Assembly (NCBI GenBank): GCA_027063105.1
Contig: JAMOSL010000116.1
Location: 1-9,048, forward strand
Direction of reading: 5' to 3'
Origin: Campylobacteraceae bacterium
GTDB lineage: Bacteria; Campylobacterota; Campylobacteria; Campylobacterales; Sulfurovaceae
DNA length: 9,048 bases
The notes below the pieces were generated by a model, which was not told where the DNA came from, ran no database searches, and saw only the letters and a program-made list of their open reading frames with translations. The position numbers and the translations under genes were made by a program. Shown here in pieces: positions 1 to 6,134 of this stretch. The first letter of the stretch is position 1, and every line of letters begins with the position of its first letter.

Positions 1-829
1 AGGGTGTAACATAGTACAACCTTATGATATTCCAGCAGGTGCAGGGACTTTTCATCCTGCAACACTTTTACGGAGTTTGGATTCTAAGCCTTGGAGTACA
101 GCTTATGTAGCTCCATCACGAAGACCAACAGATGGTAGATATGGTGAAAATCCAAATAGATTAGGGGCTTATTATCAATTTCAAGCACTTATTAAGCCAT
201 CTCCTGACAATATTCAAGAGCTTTATCTAAAATCTTTGGAGTATTTAGGTCTAAACTTACAAGAGCATGATATTCGCTTCGTGGAAGACAATTGGGAATC
301 TCCAACACTTGGTGCGTGGGGTCTTGGTTGGGAAGTGTGGCTTGATGGTATGGAGGTTACTCAGTTTACATATTTTCAACAAGTTGGTGGAATTGCTTGT
401 GACCCAGTTGCAGTTGAAATTACTTATGGCGTAGAGAGATTAGCTATGTATATTCAAGGGGTTGAGAGTGTATTTGATATTGTGTGGAATGAGCATAATG
501 GAAGAGTTACAACTTATGCTGATGTACATAAAGAGAGTGAATATCAGTTTAGTAAGTATCATTTTGAGGTAGCCACTGTTGAGAAGTTATTAAAAGATTT
601 TGATGATGCTTCAAAGGAGTGTAAATTATGTTTAGAGAATGATTTGCCCCTTCCTGCATATGACCAATGTATGATAGCATCTCATGCTTTTAATGTCCTT
701 GATGCTAGAAAAGCCATTTCACAAGCTCAAAGACAAAATTATATTTTAAAGGTTAGAGAGCTTTCTATTGGGTGTGCAAAGTTGTATAAAGCTCAAGAAA
801 ATGATAGAGAGAAGAGAGTGAGAGGGTAA
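1..829 (+). CDS. glyQ: Glycyl-tRNA synthetase, alpha subunit (5' end outside the window)
   Basis: This is the catalytic alpha chain of the bacterial alpha2beta2 glycyl-tRNA synthetase, a class II enzyme that charges tRNA-Gly with glycine in the cytoplasm. The reading frame is open from base 2, so the gene enters from the left. Its first visible residues (GCNIVQP, then a GAGTFHP segment) align with about residue 24 of the E. coli protein, so roughly 23 residues are missing. A TTG at 77 lies inside the conserved N-terminal region and is not a start. Visible landmarks are PSRRPTDGRYGENPNRL, IKPSPDNIQELYL, RFVEDNWESPTLGAWGLGWE, EVTQFTYFQQVGG, and ERLAMYIQGVESV, which is class II motif 3-like. About 275 residues are present, in line with a total near 300. 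The beta chain gene glyS is not in the window. The last codons carry the Shine-Dalgarno sequence of the next gene, which starts one base after the TAA stop. Identification is very secure. Confidence 0.97.
   Translation, partial: GCNIVQPYDIPAGAGTFHPATLLRSLDSKPWSTAYVAPSRRPTDGRYGENPNRLGAYYQFQALIKPSPDNIQELYLKSLEYLGLNLQEHDIRFVEDNWESPTLGAWGLGWEVWLDGMEVTQFTYFQQVGGIACDPVAVEITYGVERLAMYIQGVESVFDIVWNEHNGRVTTYADVHKESEYQFSKYHFEVATVEKLLKDFDDASKECKLCLENDLPLPAYDQCMIASHAFNVLDARKAISQAQRQNYILKVRELSIGCAKLYKAQENDREKRVRG
821..826 (+). promoter_or_regulatory. Ribosome binding site of gene A inside the glyQ 3' end
   Basis: AGAGGG lies in the last glyQ codons and is separated by 4 bases from the ATG at 831. No other spacer exists between glyQ and the cassette. 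Expression of gene A therefore probably depends on glyQ transcription, and translation may be coupled to it. Confidence 0.6.
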
Positions 830-835
830 AATGTC
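828..835 (+). repeat. Left copy of the 8-bp direct repeat flanking the cassette
   Basis: AAAATGTC covers the end of the glyQ stop codon and the first five bases of gene A. The same 8 bases occur at 6126-6133 at the far end of the cassette. With the preceding bases (AGGGT here, AAGGA there), 11 of 13 positions agree. It may mark an insertion or recombination point. A-rich start-codon contexts are common, so chance is possible. Confidence 0.5.
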
Positions 836-2048
836 TGAACATATAGCAAATTTTAAGAATTTTGCAAAACTTAAAGACACAGATATTGCATTTAATGATA
901 TTACTGTAATTGCGGGAAAACCTAGTACAGGTAAAAGTTATGTGATGAAGTTTATGTATGCTATTGATGAGACAATTAGTAGTATATTAGATGGTAGTTA
1001 TCGTGTACATTATGTTTTGGATGATACAAATATTATTCATAAGTTACGTCCTTTAAGGATTCTATTATCTCGTACTCAAAATATTATTATTCATGATATT
1101 AATACTTTGATTGATAATCATAAATATAGAGAAGCATTAGATATATTTAATTTAAAGAATTTAACAATTAAAGATGATGATTTATATTTAAAAGAATTTA
1201 AAAATATTTTGGGAAAATTGGTAATAAAACAAGAAAAAGCTTTAACTCAAACAGATAAAGAAAAGTTTCATTTTATTTTTAGAAATATTTTAGAATCAAT
1301 TTTTGGTTCTATTGAGCAGATAAATCATAATTTTAGCTATAAGAATGAATTTATAGATATTGAATATATTAGTAATACTTTAAAAGTAAATAAATTAAAA
1401 CTACAAAAAGAAGTTACAAGTGCAACTTTTGTAGAAACACCTCTTATCTTAGAATTTGAAAAGTTTTTGCCTAAAGAAAAGTTTAAAACACCGTATCATA
1501 TTGATTCACTTTTACAAGAACTTAATCAAAGTGATTTTTCTTTTACTTCTGATGAAACGAGTGAGTTTATTAATAAATTTAGAACTGCATCAAGTCAAAT
1601 TATAAATGGAAACATCTCAAAAGGTTCTCAAGGATTTTCTTTTGAATCTAAGGGAAAAAGTTATAATATAATCAATACTTCATCAGGGACAAAAAGTATA
1701 GGATTACTTCAATATCTAGTGACGAATAAAGCACTTAAAAAAGGTTCTGTTCTCTATTGGGAAGAACCAGAAGTTCATCTTCACCCACAATGGCAACTTA
1801 AAATGGTTGAGCTATTTGTAGAGTTAATGAATGCAGGGATTAAAATTATATTTTCTACGCATAGCCCTTATATGGCTGATTATTTGAATGCTATAAGTAA
1901 AAAGAGAAAGTTTGATGAGAGAATTTCTTTTAATCTTTTTAAAGAAGAAGCTTTGGTTAAAAATATTATTTTAGATGAAAAGACTTGGGATTTACTACAA
2001 GATGAACTTTTAGGTACTTTAGAGGATATTGTGTGGGAATACCTATAG
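831..2048 (+). CDS. AAA_15/OLD-like ATP-binding protein (cassette gene A)
   Basis: A 405-residue predicted cytoplasmic ATPase of the RecF/OLD/ABC-like class found in many defence systems. The Walker A motif is GKPSTGKS (residues 29-36), right after a short N-terminal strand region as in AAA_15 proteins. An ABC-like signature, SSGTKS, lies at 284-289. Walker B is SVLYWEEPEVHLHP (307-319), where the residue before the catalytic Glu is Glu, as often seen in the EEPEAHLHP form of this family. The switch histidine is in STHSP (342-346). Residues 60-280 between these blocks are a variable, mostly helical insert that should form the coiled or lid region. No TOPRIM domain follows, unlike true OLD nucleases, so any nuclease activity must come from a partner. 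The overlapping gene B is the obvious candidate. The start at 831 is supported by AGAGGG four bases upstream. The ATPase assignment is firm. The substrate and trigger are unknown. Confidence 0.85.
   Translation: MSEHIANFKNFAKLKDTDIAFNDITVIAGKPSTGKSYVMKFMYAIDETISSILDGSYRVHYVLDDTNIIHKLRPLRILLSRTQNIIIHDINTLIDNHKYREALDIFNLKNLTIKDDDLYLKEFKNILGKLVIKQEKALTQTDKEKFHFIFRNILESIFGSIEQINHNFSYKNEFIDIEYISNTLKVNKLKLQKEVTSATFVETPLILEFEKFLPKEKFKTPYHIDSLLQELNQSDFSFTSDETSEFINKFRTASSQIINGNISKGSQGFSFESKGKSYNIINTSSGTKSIGLLQYLVTNKALKKGSVLYWEEPEVHLHPQWQLKMVELFVELMNAGIKIIFSTHSPYMADYLNAISKKRKFDERISFNLFKEEALVKNIILDEKTWDLLQDELLGTLEDIVWEYL
2021..2026 (+). promoter_or_regulatory. Ribosome binding site deciding the GTG start of gene B
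   Basis: AGAGGA lies within gene A, six bases before the GTG at 2033. It supports a non-ATG start that overlaps the end of gene A by 16 bp and implies translational coupling of A and B. Confidence 0.6.
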
Positions 2049-2584
2049 CAAATATTAAACAAGATTGTTGTAATAGTGATTTAAGTTCATTTACTATTAT
2101 CGAGATGGATGAATTAGATGATGTTGGTTCTACTTGTGATAAAGTGATAGAGTGTTCAGATAAATATTATTTAGTGGAAGAAAAAAGTATTTTACTTTCT
2201 TTTTTTGCTGATTGTTGTAAAGAGTTAGGTTTATCTCTTGATGATGAGTATAAATATATTGAAAATGAGATAAAGTATTTAAATATAGATGGACTTTTTG
2301 AACTTACGCAATCTATGAATACAGAAGTTAAAAGACGAATATTATCTGATAGTATGGTTAATCTGATAAATACCTCAGCAAAAAAGGCTAGTAATACCAC
2401 AGATATTTTAAATAAATATACACAGTTTGATAGTACAAAAACAAAGGATATGCCTATTTTTTATCTCTATTGTAAAAGTGGACATGAAATTGATATGTTA
2501 CTTTCTACCTTATTATCATTATATAAAAAAACTTTATTTATTGAATGTCAAAAATTAAAATCTAAATTAGAGGAAAAATGTTAA
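2033..2584 (+). CDS. Small protein with PD-(D/E)xK-like nuclease motif (cassette gene B)
   Basis: I do not recognise the family of this 183-residue protein. The visible clue is residues 35-52: Asp36 starts a short strand (DKVIEC), a turn follows, and then YYLVEEKS with Glu49-x-Lys51. This D...ExK hairpin is the pattern of the PD-(D/E)xK restriction-like nuclease core. A second conserved-looking block, MPIFYLYCKSG, lies near 140-150, and the C-terminus is helical and lysine-rich. There are nine cysteines (12, 13, 35, 41, 61, 62, 147, 172, 183), many for such a short cytosolic protein, but no regular CxxC pairs. It starts at GTG with AGAGGA six bases upstream, and it overlaps the ATPase gene A by 16 bp, which argues for a fixed stoichiometric partner. 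A working guess is the effector or nuclease subunit of an ATPase-nuclease pair. It could instead be a non-catalytic adaptor. The gene is real with high likelihood, but its function is uncertain. Confidence 0.7.
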   Translation: MGIPIANIKQDCCNSDLSSFTIIEMDELDDVGSTCDKVIECSDKYYLVEEKSILLSFFADCCKELGLSLDDEYKYIENEIKYLNIDGLFELTQSMNTEVKRRILSDSMVNLINTSAKKASNTTDILNKYTQFDSTKTKDMPIFYLYCKSGHEIDMLLSTLLSLYKKTLFIECQKLKSKLEEKC

Positions 2585-2649
2585 TGAATTTTTTAGTGTT
2601 GAATGTGAAGAGTAGAGAGCTTGATTAGGGGAAATAGGAAAGGTAAGAT
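2585..2649 (+). other. Short spacer between cassette genes B and C
   Basis: This 65-bp gap is the only real spacer in the cassette. It is visibly more G-rich on the + strand than its neighbours. An ATG at 2584 in the TAATG junction with the gene B stop opens only 14 codons and ends at TAG. AGGAAAGG at 2636-2643 is the ribosome binding site of the kinase gene. No clear promoter or hairpin terminator was seen. Confidence 0.4.
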
Positions 2650-3984
2650 ATGGAGATTATGAAAGACAAAATATTTGATAATAAATTTAGAGTTTTAAGC
2701 CCATTAGTTCATAATGGTGGAATGGGTGAGATTTATTTTGTAGAAGATTTAAAAAAAGACTTTAATTCTAAAATAATTATGAAAATAAGTAAAACTGAAC
2801 ATATAAATAGATTTAAAAAAGAGATAAAAATAATGCTTAGCTTAGATAACTCACCTAAAATAGCTGATATTTTATACTCTGATTTGGAGAGTGATACTCC
2901 TTATTATATTATGAAGTTTTATAAGAATGGTAGTCTAAATAATTTTTATAAAGATAAACTAACAGGTAATTTTGAATTACAACAAAAAATATTTTTAGAA
3001 ATGATTGAAGGAATTCAAGAGATACACAGTCAAAATAAATTTCATAGAGATATTAAACCTGATAATTTTTTAGTAGATGATAATGAAAATATTATTGTTT
3101 CTGATTTTGGATTAAGTGTTGATTTAAGTTCAACTTCTAAAAGAATTACAAACACAGCAGAAGCTTATGGAACAGATGGTTATTATCCTCCTGAACTTAG
3201 TGACAATATTGGTTCATTTAAATACTTTGATAAACGAAGTGATATTTATATGCTTGGAAAAAGTTTTTATGCTCTTTTATCAAATAATTTTAAGCCTGTA
3301 CATATAGATAAAAGCAAAATTGATAATTTCATATATCCAATTATAGATAAAGCTTGTAAGATAGAGAAAAAAGAACGATACGAAAACTTAGAAGAATTGA
3401 AAATAGCTTTACAAAAAGCATTTACTTATAAACTTCAGAGTAGTCCTTATGAGAAAGCACATATCTTATGTCAAAATGATGATTTAAATATGCTTGAAGC
3501 AGAAGAATTATACCAACTATTCTTAACTTTAGAAATAGAAGAACAAAAAGGCATTTTAATCATTTTACCAATTTCATTTTTTAGAGAAATAATAACAGAG
3601 GAGAGTATAGATTTAAAATATATGTTAGAAGTATATAAAGAGATAGTTGAAGTAGATGACCCTTTTAATAATTGGAGTGTTTATACACAAAGTTTTATGG
3701 ATAATTTTAGAGCTTCAATGAGATTTATTATTACAAATAAAGAATATTACAATGATGAAGTTAAAGCTATTAGTCTATATCTATTAATAATAATTTCTGA
3801 ACAAAGGGATGAATGGGCTTGTCAAGGTATCTTAAAATCTTTAACAGATGAAGATTTTATTGATGAAGCAGTAAGTTTATTTTTAGATAATAATGCTCAA
3901 AATAATGACTGTCTCAGTCAAATAAATCCTTTTGTGTGTCAATCAATGAGTATTAGAAAATTAATTAATGAGAGTAAGGTATAA
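2650..3984 (+). CDS. Serine/threonine protein kinase with helical C-terminal region (cassette gene C)
   Basis: A 444-residue Hanks-type protein kinase that transfers phosphate from ATP to Ser/Thr on protein targets. The catalytic residues are all present: glycine loop NGGMGEIY (22-29), ATP-binding Lys45 in IMKISK, a likely helix-C Glu58, catalytic loop HRDIKPDN (132-139) with Asp134, Lys136 and Asn139, DFG at 152-154, the YYPPEL substitute for APE near 178-183, and the structural Asp198. The kinase domain ends near residue 260. Residues 265-444 are an acidic, mostly helical region with no motif I can name. It may be a sensor or docking domain. There is no transmembrane segment or PASTA repeat, so it is not a PknB-type receptor. 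The start at 2650 is favoured by AGG six bases upstream. The in-frame ATG at 2659 has a poorly spaced site. It sits between two ATPase-nuclease-like pairs and may regulate one or both by phosphorylation (inference). Confidence 0.92.
   Translation: MEIMKDKIFDNKFRVLSPLVHNGGMGEIYFVEDLKKDFNSKIIMKISKTEHINRFKKEIKIMLSLDNSPKIADILYSDLESDTPYYIMKFYKNGSLNNFYKDKLTGNFELQQKIFLEMIEGIQEIHSQNKFHRDIKPDNFLVDDNENIIVSDFGLSVDLSSTSKRITNTAEAYGTDGYYPPELSDNIGSFKYFDKRSDIYMLGKSFYALLSNNFKPVHIDKSKIDNFIYPIIDKACKIEKKERYENLEELKIALQKAFTYKLQSSPYEKAHILCQNDDLNMLEAEELYQLFLTLEIEEQKGILIILPISFFREIITEESIDLKYMLEVYKEIVEVDDPFNNWSVYTQSFMDNFRASMRFIITNKEYYNDEVKAISLYLLIIISEQRDEWACQGILKSLTDEDFIDEAVSLFLDNNAQNNDCLSQINPFVCQSMSIRKLINESKV
3975..3979 (+). 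promoter_or_regulatory. Ribosome binding site deciding the start of gene D
   Basis: TAAGG ends six bases before the ATG at 3986. The earlier in-frame ATG at 3968 has no such site upstream. The site lies in the last codons of the kinase gene. Confidence 0.6.
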
Positions 3985-3985
3985 A

Positions 3986-5377
3986 ATGAACAAAAACCTT
4001 TTAAGCCAAATCCAAAAAAACCTATACGATGTAGAAACTTCTGTGGAAAGTGCCAAAGAAGATTTTGAAAAGTATGGTATAGATGTTGAGAGATTTTTGA
4101 GAATTATTGCATTATATATTGCTAATTTTGATTTATTAAAAGAGTCAAAAGAGGAGCAATTATTAACGCTTTTAGATGAGAAACTTAACATTATTTTAGA
4201 TTCTTATGAACGATTAAAATTTTATCATGTAAAAATAAGATCTAGTATTCTTTTTATAGAAAAACATAAAGATACTTTTTTTATTGAAATAGTTGCTCCA
4301 AATCCTAAAGAGGAGATTATCACTCCTACTTTTTTGGACTCTATCAAAATCAAAAAATACTTTTCTATTGTAGATATGGAGATACAAAATCTCAAAGATA
4401 AAAAAGAGATATATTTTGTGGGTGAAAATGGAGATGGTAAGACAATTTTATTACAAGCCATACTTTTGGCACTCAAAAAAGAGTATTCAATAGAAGCAGG
4501 TAACTATATTAGAGATATTAAAGATACGATGGAGCTATCTGCCAAAGTTGAATATTCTACAGAGTATAGTAATAGTCTTGATATTAAAAATGTCTTTGCT
4601 TATGGAGTTAATAGAAATAAAATTGATTATCTTGAATTTGATAAAGATGGTTATAATGGATTATTTGATACAAGTAAAGCAAAAAACACAACTTATTTAA
4701 AAGACCCATTTAATAAATTAGGCAAAGTGTATAAAGGAGATAATCCTTTAATTAAAGAGTTTATTGAAGCATTAAATAAAACTATCTTAATGGAAAAGTT
4801 AAATATCTTTAATGATGGAGATATTGATTTTAATGAGCTTTCTGAGGGTTATAAGAGTACGATTATTTGGCTTTATGATTTGGTTTCAAGATTGATAAAA
4901 AATCAACCCAAGGCTAGAGAATTAGGAGACTTGAAAGCTATTATTTTGATTGATGAGGTAGATTTATATCTGCATCCAAAATGGAAATATGATTTTGTTC
5001 ATTCTCTTAGAGAAGTATTTCCAAATATTCAATTTATTATGGTTACACATAGTATGGTGACTGTGCTTGGTGCAAGTGATGATGCGATATTTTTTAAGGT
5101 TTATAAAAAAGAGGGAGAGACTAAAATATCTCAACCTATGAATGATATTAAAAATCTTATGGCAAATAGTCTATCAACTTCTCCTCTCTTTGATATGAAT
5201 ACAGCTAGGGCTAGATACAACGATAATAAGCTTGATACACGAGATGATTTTATCTCTAGTAAAATTCATAACATTATCAAAGAACGCGTAAAAGGTAAAA
5301 AAGAAATTGTGGAAGAAGAAATTATTGATATGATAAATCAAGAGTTGGATGAGTATCTCAAAGAGAATGATTTATGA
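3986..5377 (+). CDS. PtuA-like ABC/AAA_21 ATPase (cassette gene D)
   Basis: With the preferred start at 3986 this is 463 residues; the ATG at 3968 would add six. Residues 1-100 are a helical, charged N-terminal extension. The ATPase core follows: Walker A GENGDGKT (146-153), ABC-type signature LSEGYKS (285-291), Walker B IILIDEVDLYLHP (319-331) with Asp323 and Glu324, and the switch histidine in VTHSM (His355). The tail contains SLSTSPLFDM, and ATPases paired with this class of HNH protein commonly carry a similar block after the core. The extreme C-terminus is a charged helix that could bind the nuclease. The gene shares an ATGA stop/start overlap with the HNH gene E, matching the PtuA-PtuB order of Septu systems and the effector pair of Ec78-type retrons. 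The expected role is an ATP-dependent sensor or gate controlling the nuclease. The ATPase call is firm. PtuA membership is by motif and neighbour only. Confidence 0.85.
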   Translation: MNKNLLSQIQKNLYDVETSVESAKEDFEKYGIDVERFLRIIALYIANFDLLKESKEEQLLTLLDEKLNIILDSYERLKFYHVKIRSSILFIEKHKDTFFIEIVAPNPKEEIITPTFLDSIKIKKYFSIVDMEIQNLKDKKEIYFVGENGDGKTILLQAILLALKKEYSIEAGNYIRDIKDTMELSAKVEYSTEYSNSLDIKNVFAYGVNRNKIDYLEFDKDGYNGLFDTSKAKNTTYLKDPFNKLGKVYKGDNPLIKEFIEALNKTILMEKLNIFNDGDIDFNELSEGYKSTIIWLYDLVSRLIKNQPKARELGDLKAIILIDEVDLYLHPKWKYDFVHSLREVFPNIQFIMVTHSMVTVLGASDDAIFFKVYKKEGETKISQPMNDIKNLMANSLSTSPLFDMNTARARYNDNKLDTRDDFISSKIHNIIKERVKGKKEIVEEEIIDMINQELDEYLKENDL

Positions 5378-6117
5378 TAAAAGTAGTTAAAGATTTAGAA
5401 GATACTCCTACTTCTCTTAATGAGAGGAAAACTAATAGAAAAAGAGATAATTGCATTAAAGATGCAAAATATCATTACAAAAAAGCTTTTGACCAACAGT
5501 ATAAACAGCAAGATGTTAAAACTAACCTTAAAAAAATATATAATGAAAAGTGTGCTTTTTGTGAGCAAAAGATTAGAGAGTGTAAAGATAATAATTTAGA
5601 AGATTGTTCACAAACTATTGAACACTATCGTCCTAAAGGTAAATACTACTGGTTGGCTTATAGTTGGGATAATCTTTTATGGTGTTGTCATAGATGTAAT
5701 CAAAATAAAGATAATCATTTTGAGATAGATAGTAACCAAATAGAGTATGAAGAGAGCTTTAGAGAGAATATTCATACAAGTACAAATAACTATCAAGAGC
5801 TTGAAAATCCAAAAATGATTAATCCTGAGATAGAGAGTGTCTTAGATAAATTAAGTTTTTATGATGGAGTAATAGACTCAAATGATGTAAGGCTAAAATA
5901 TACCATTAAACAATGTGGATTAGATAGAGATGATTTAAATGAGGCAAGACAGATAATTATAGAAGATTTTATAGAAAAGTTAATTGATAAGAAGTTGAAA
6001 AATGAGCCTCTTATAGAAGATTTAAAAGAGTTGATAAGTGAATTTAAAAATCAAGAAAGTGAATTTAGAGCTTTGAGATATTGGATTTCAAAAAATTACA
6101 TGTCTTTAATAGATTAA
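5374..6117 (+). CDS. HNH endonuclease, retron/Septu PtuB type (cassette gene E)
   Basis: A 247-residue predicted cytoplasmic nuclease. The HNH core is clear: zinc-type pair CAFC (Cys60, Cys63), the active-site block TIEHYRPKGKYYWLAYSWDN with Glu83-His84 and Asn100, then WCCHRCN with Cys105 and Cys108 completing the zinc knuckle, and Asn109 followed by Lys112. The IEHYRPK...WLAY.WDNLL..C..CN..K order is that of the TIGR02646 family, described as the putative HNH endonuclease of retron systems, which includes PtuB of Septu. A MINPE block at 148-152 also fits. All expected catalytic and metal residues are present, so the enzyme looks active. The ATG at 5374 overlaps the TGA of gene D (ATGA), so the two are translationally coupled. 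No reverse transcriptase is near, so this is not a complete retron. The likely role is DNA or RNA cleavage when the partner ATPase is triggered. Confidence 0.9.
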   Translation: MIKVVKDLEDTPTSLNERKTNRKRDNCIKDAKYHYKKAFDQQYKQQDVKTNLKKIYNEKCAFCEQKIRECKDNNLEDCSQTIEHYRPKGKYYWLAYSWDNLLWCCHRCNQNKDNHFEIDSNQIEYEESFRENIHTSTNNYQELENPKMINPEIESVLDKLSFYDGVIDSNDVRLKYTIKQCGLDRDDLNEARQIIIEDFIEKLIDKKLKNEPLIEDLKELISEFKNQESEFRALRYWISKNYMSLID

Positions 6118-6120
6118 AAT

Positions 6121-6125
6121 AAGGA
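6121..6125 (+). promoter_or_regulatory. Ribosome binding site of nif3
   Basis: AAGGA lies 9 bases before the ATG at 6135 and only 3 bases before the ATG at 6129. The spacing favours 6135. No terminator or promoter was seen between gene E and nif3, so read-through from the cassette is likely. Confidence 0.55.
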
Positions 6126-6133
6126 AAAATGTC
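6126..6133 (+). repeat. Right copy of the 8-bp direct repeat flanking the cassette
   Basis: AAAATGTC is identical to 828-835. Here it contains the upstream possible start codon of nif3, as the left copy contains the start codon of gene A. A single copy would place nif3 one base after the glyQ stop. Confidence 0.5.
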
Positions 6134-6134
6134 C

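Larger units (their letters stand above)
831..6117 (+). other. Five-gene ATPase/kinase/nuclease cassette, putative defence island
   Basis: Five co-directional genes, A to E, lie between glyQ and a Nif3-family gene, two genes that I recall as neighbours in Campylobacter. The spacing is operon-like: 1 bp between glyQ and A, a 16-bp overlap A/B, 65 bp B/C, 1 bp C/D with the preferred D start, and a 4-bp ATGA overlap D/E. The contents are two SMC/ABC-type ATPases, an HNH nuclease, a PD-(D/E)xK-like protein and a protein kinase, a gene mix typical of anti-phage defence loci. No mobility gene is present. The 8-bp direct repeat at the two ends is the only boundary mark seen. The defence role is inferred from gene families and context. 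It is not shown by the sequence itself. Confidence 0.65.

Noticed and set aside
785..790. TATAAA in glyQ as a private promoter for gene A
   Set aside because: It has no matching upstream element at suitable spacing, and such hexamers are common in this AT-rich DNA.
77..829. glyQ read as a complete gene from a TTG at 77
   Set aside because: The frame stays open to base 2 and encodes conserved GlyQ residues upstream, so the TTG is internal and the gene is cut by the window edge.
2584..2628. 14-codon open frame as a small gene
   Set aside because: It is too short, has no recognisable product, and such frames are expected by chance after a TAATG junction. It is recorded only as part of the spacer.
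3968..3985. Gene D starting at 3968
   Set aside because: No ribosome binding site precedes it, and it would overlap the kinase gene. The ATG at 3986 has TAAGG at good spacing.
831..6117. Complete retron
   Set aside because: The HNH and ATPase resemble a retron effector pair, but no reverse transcriptase or msr-msd-like region is present.
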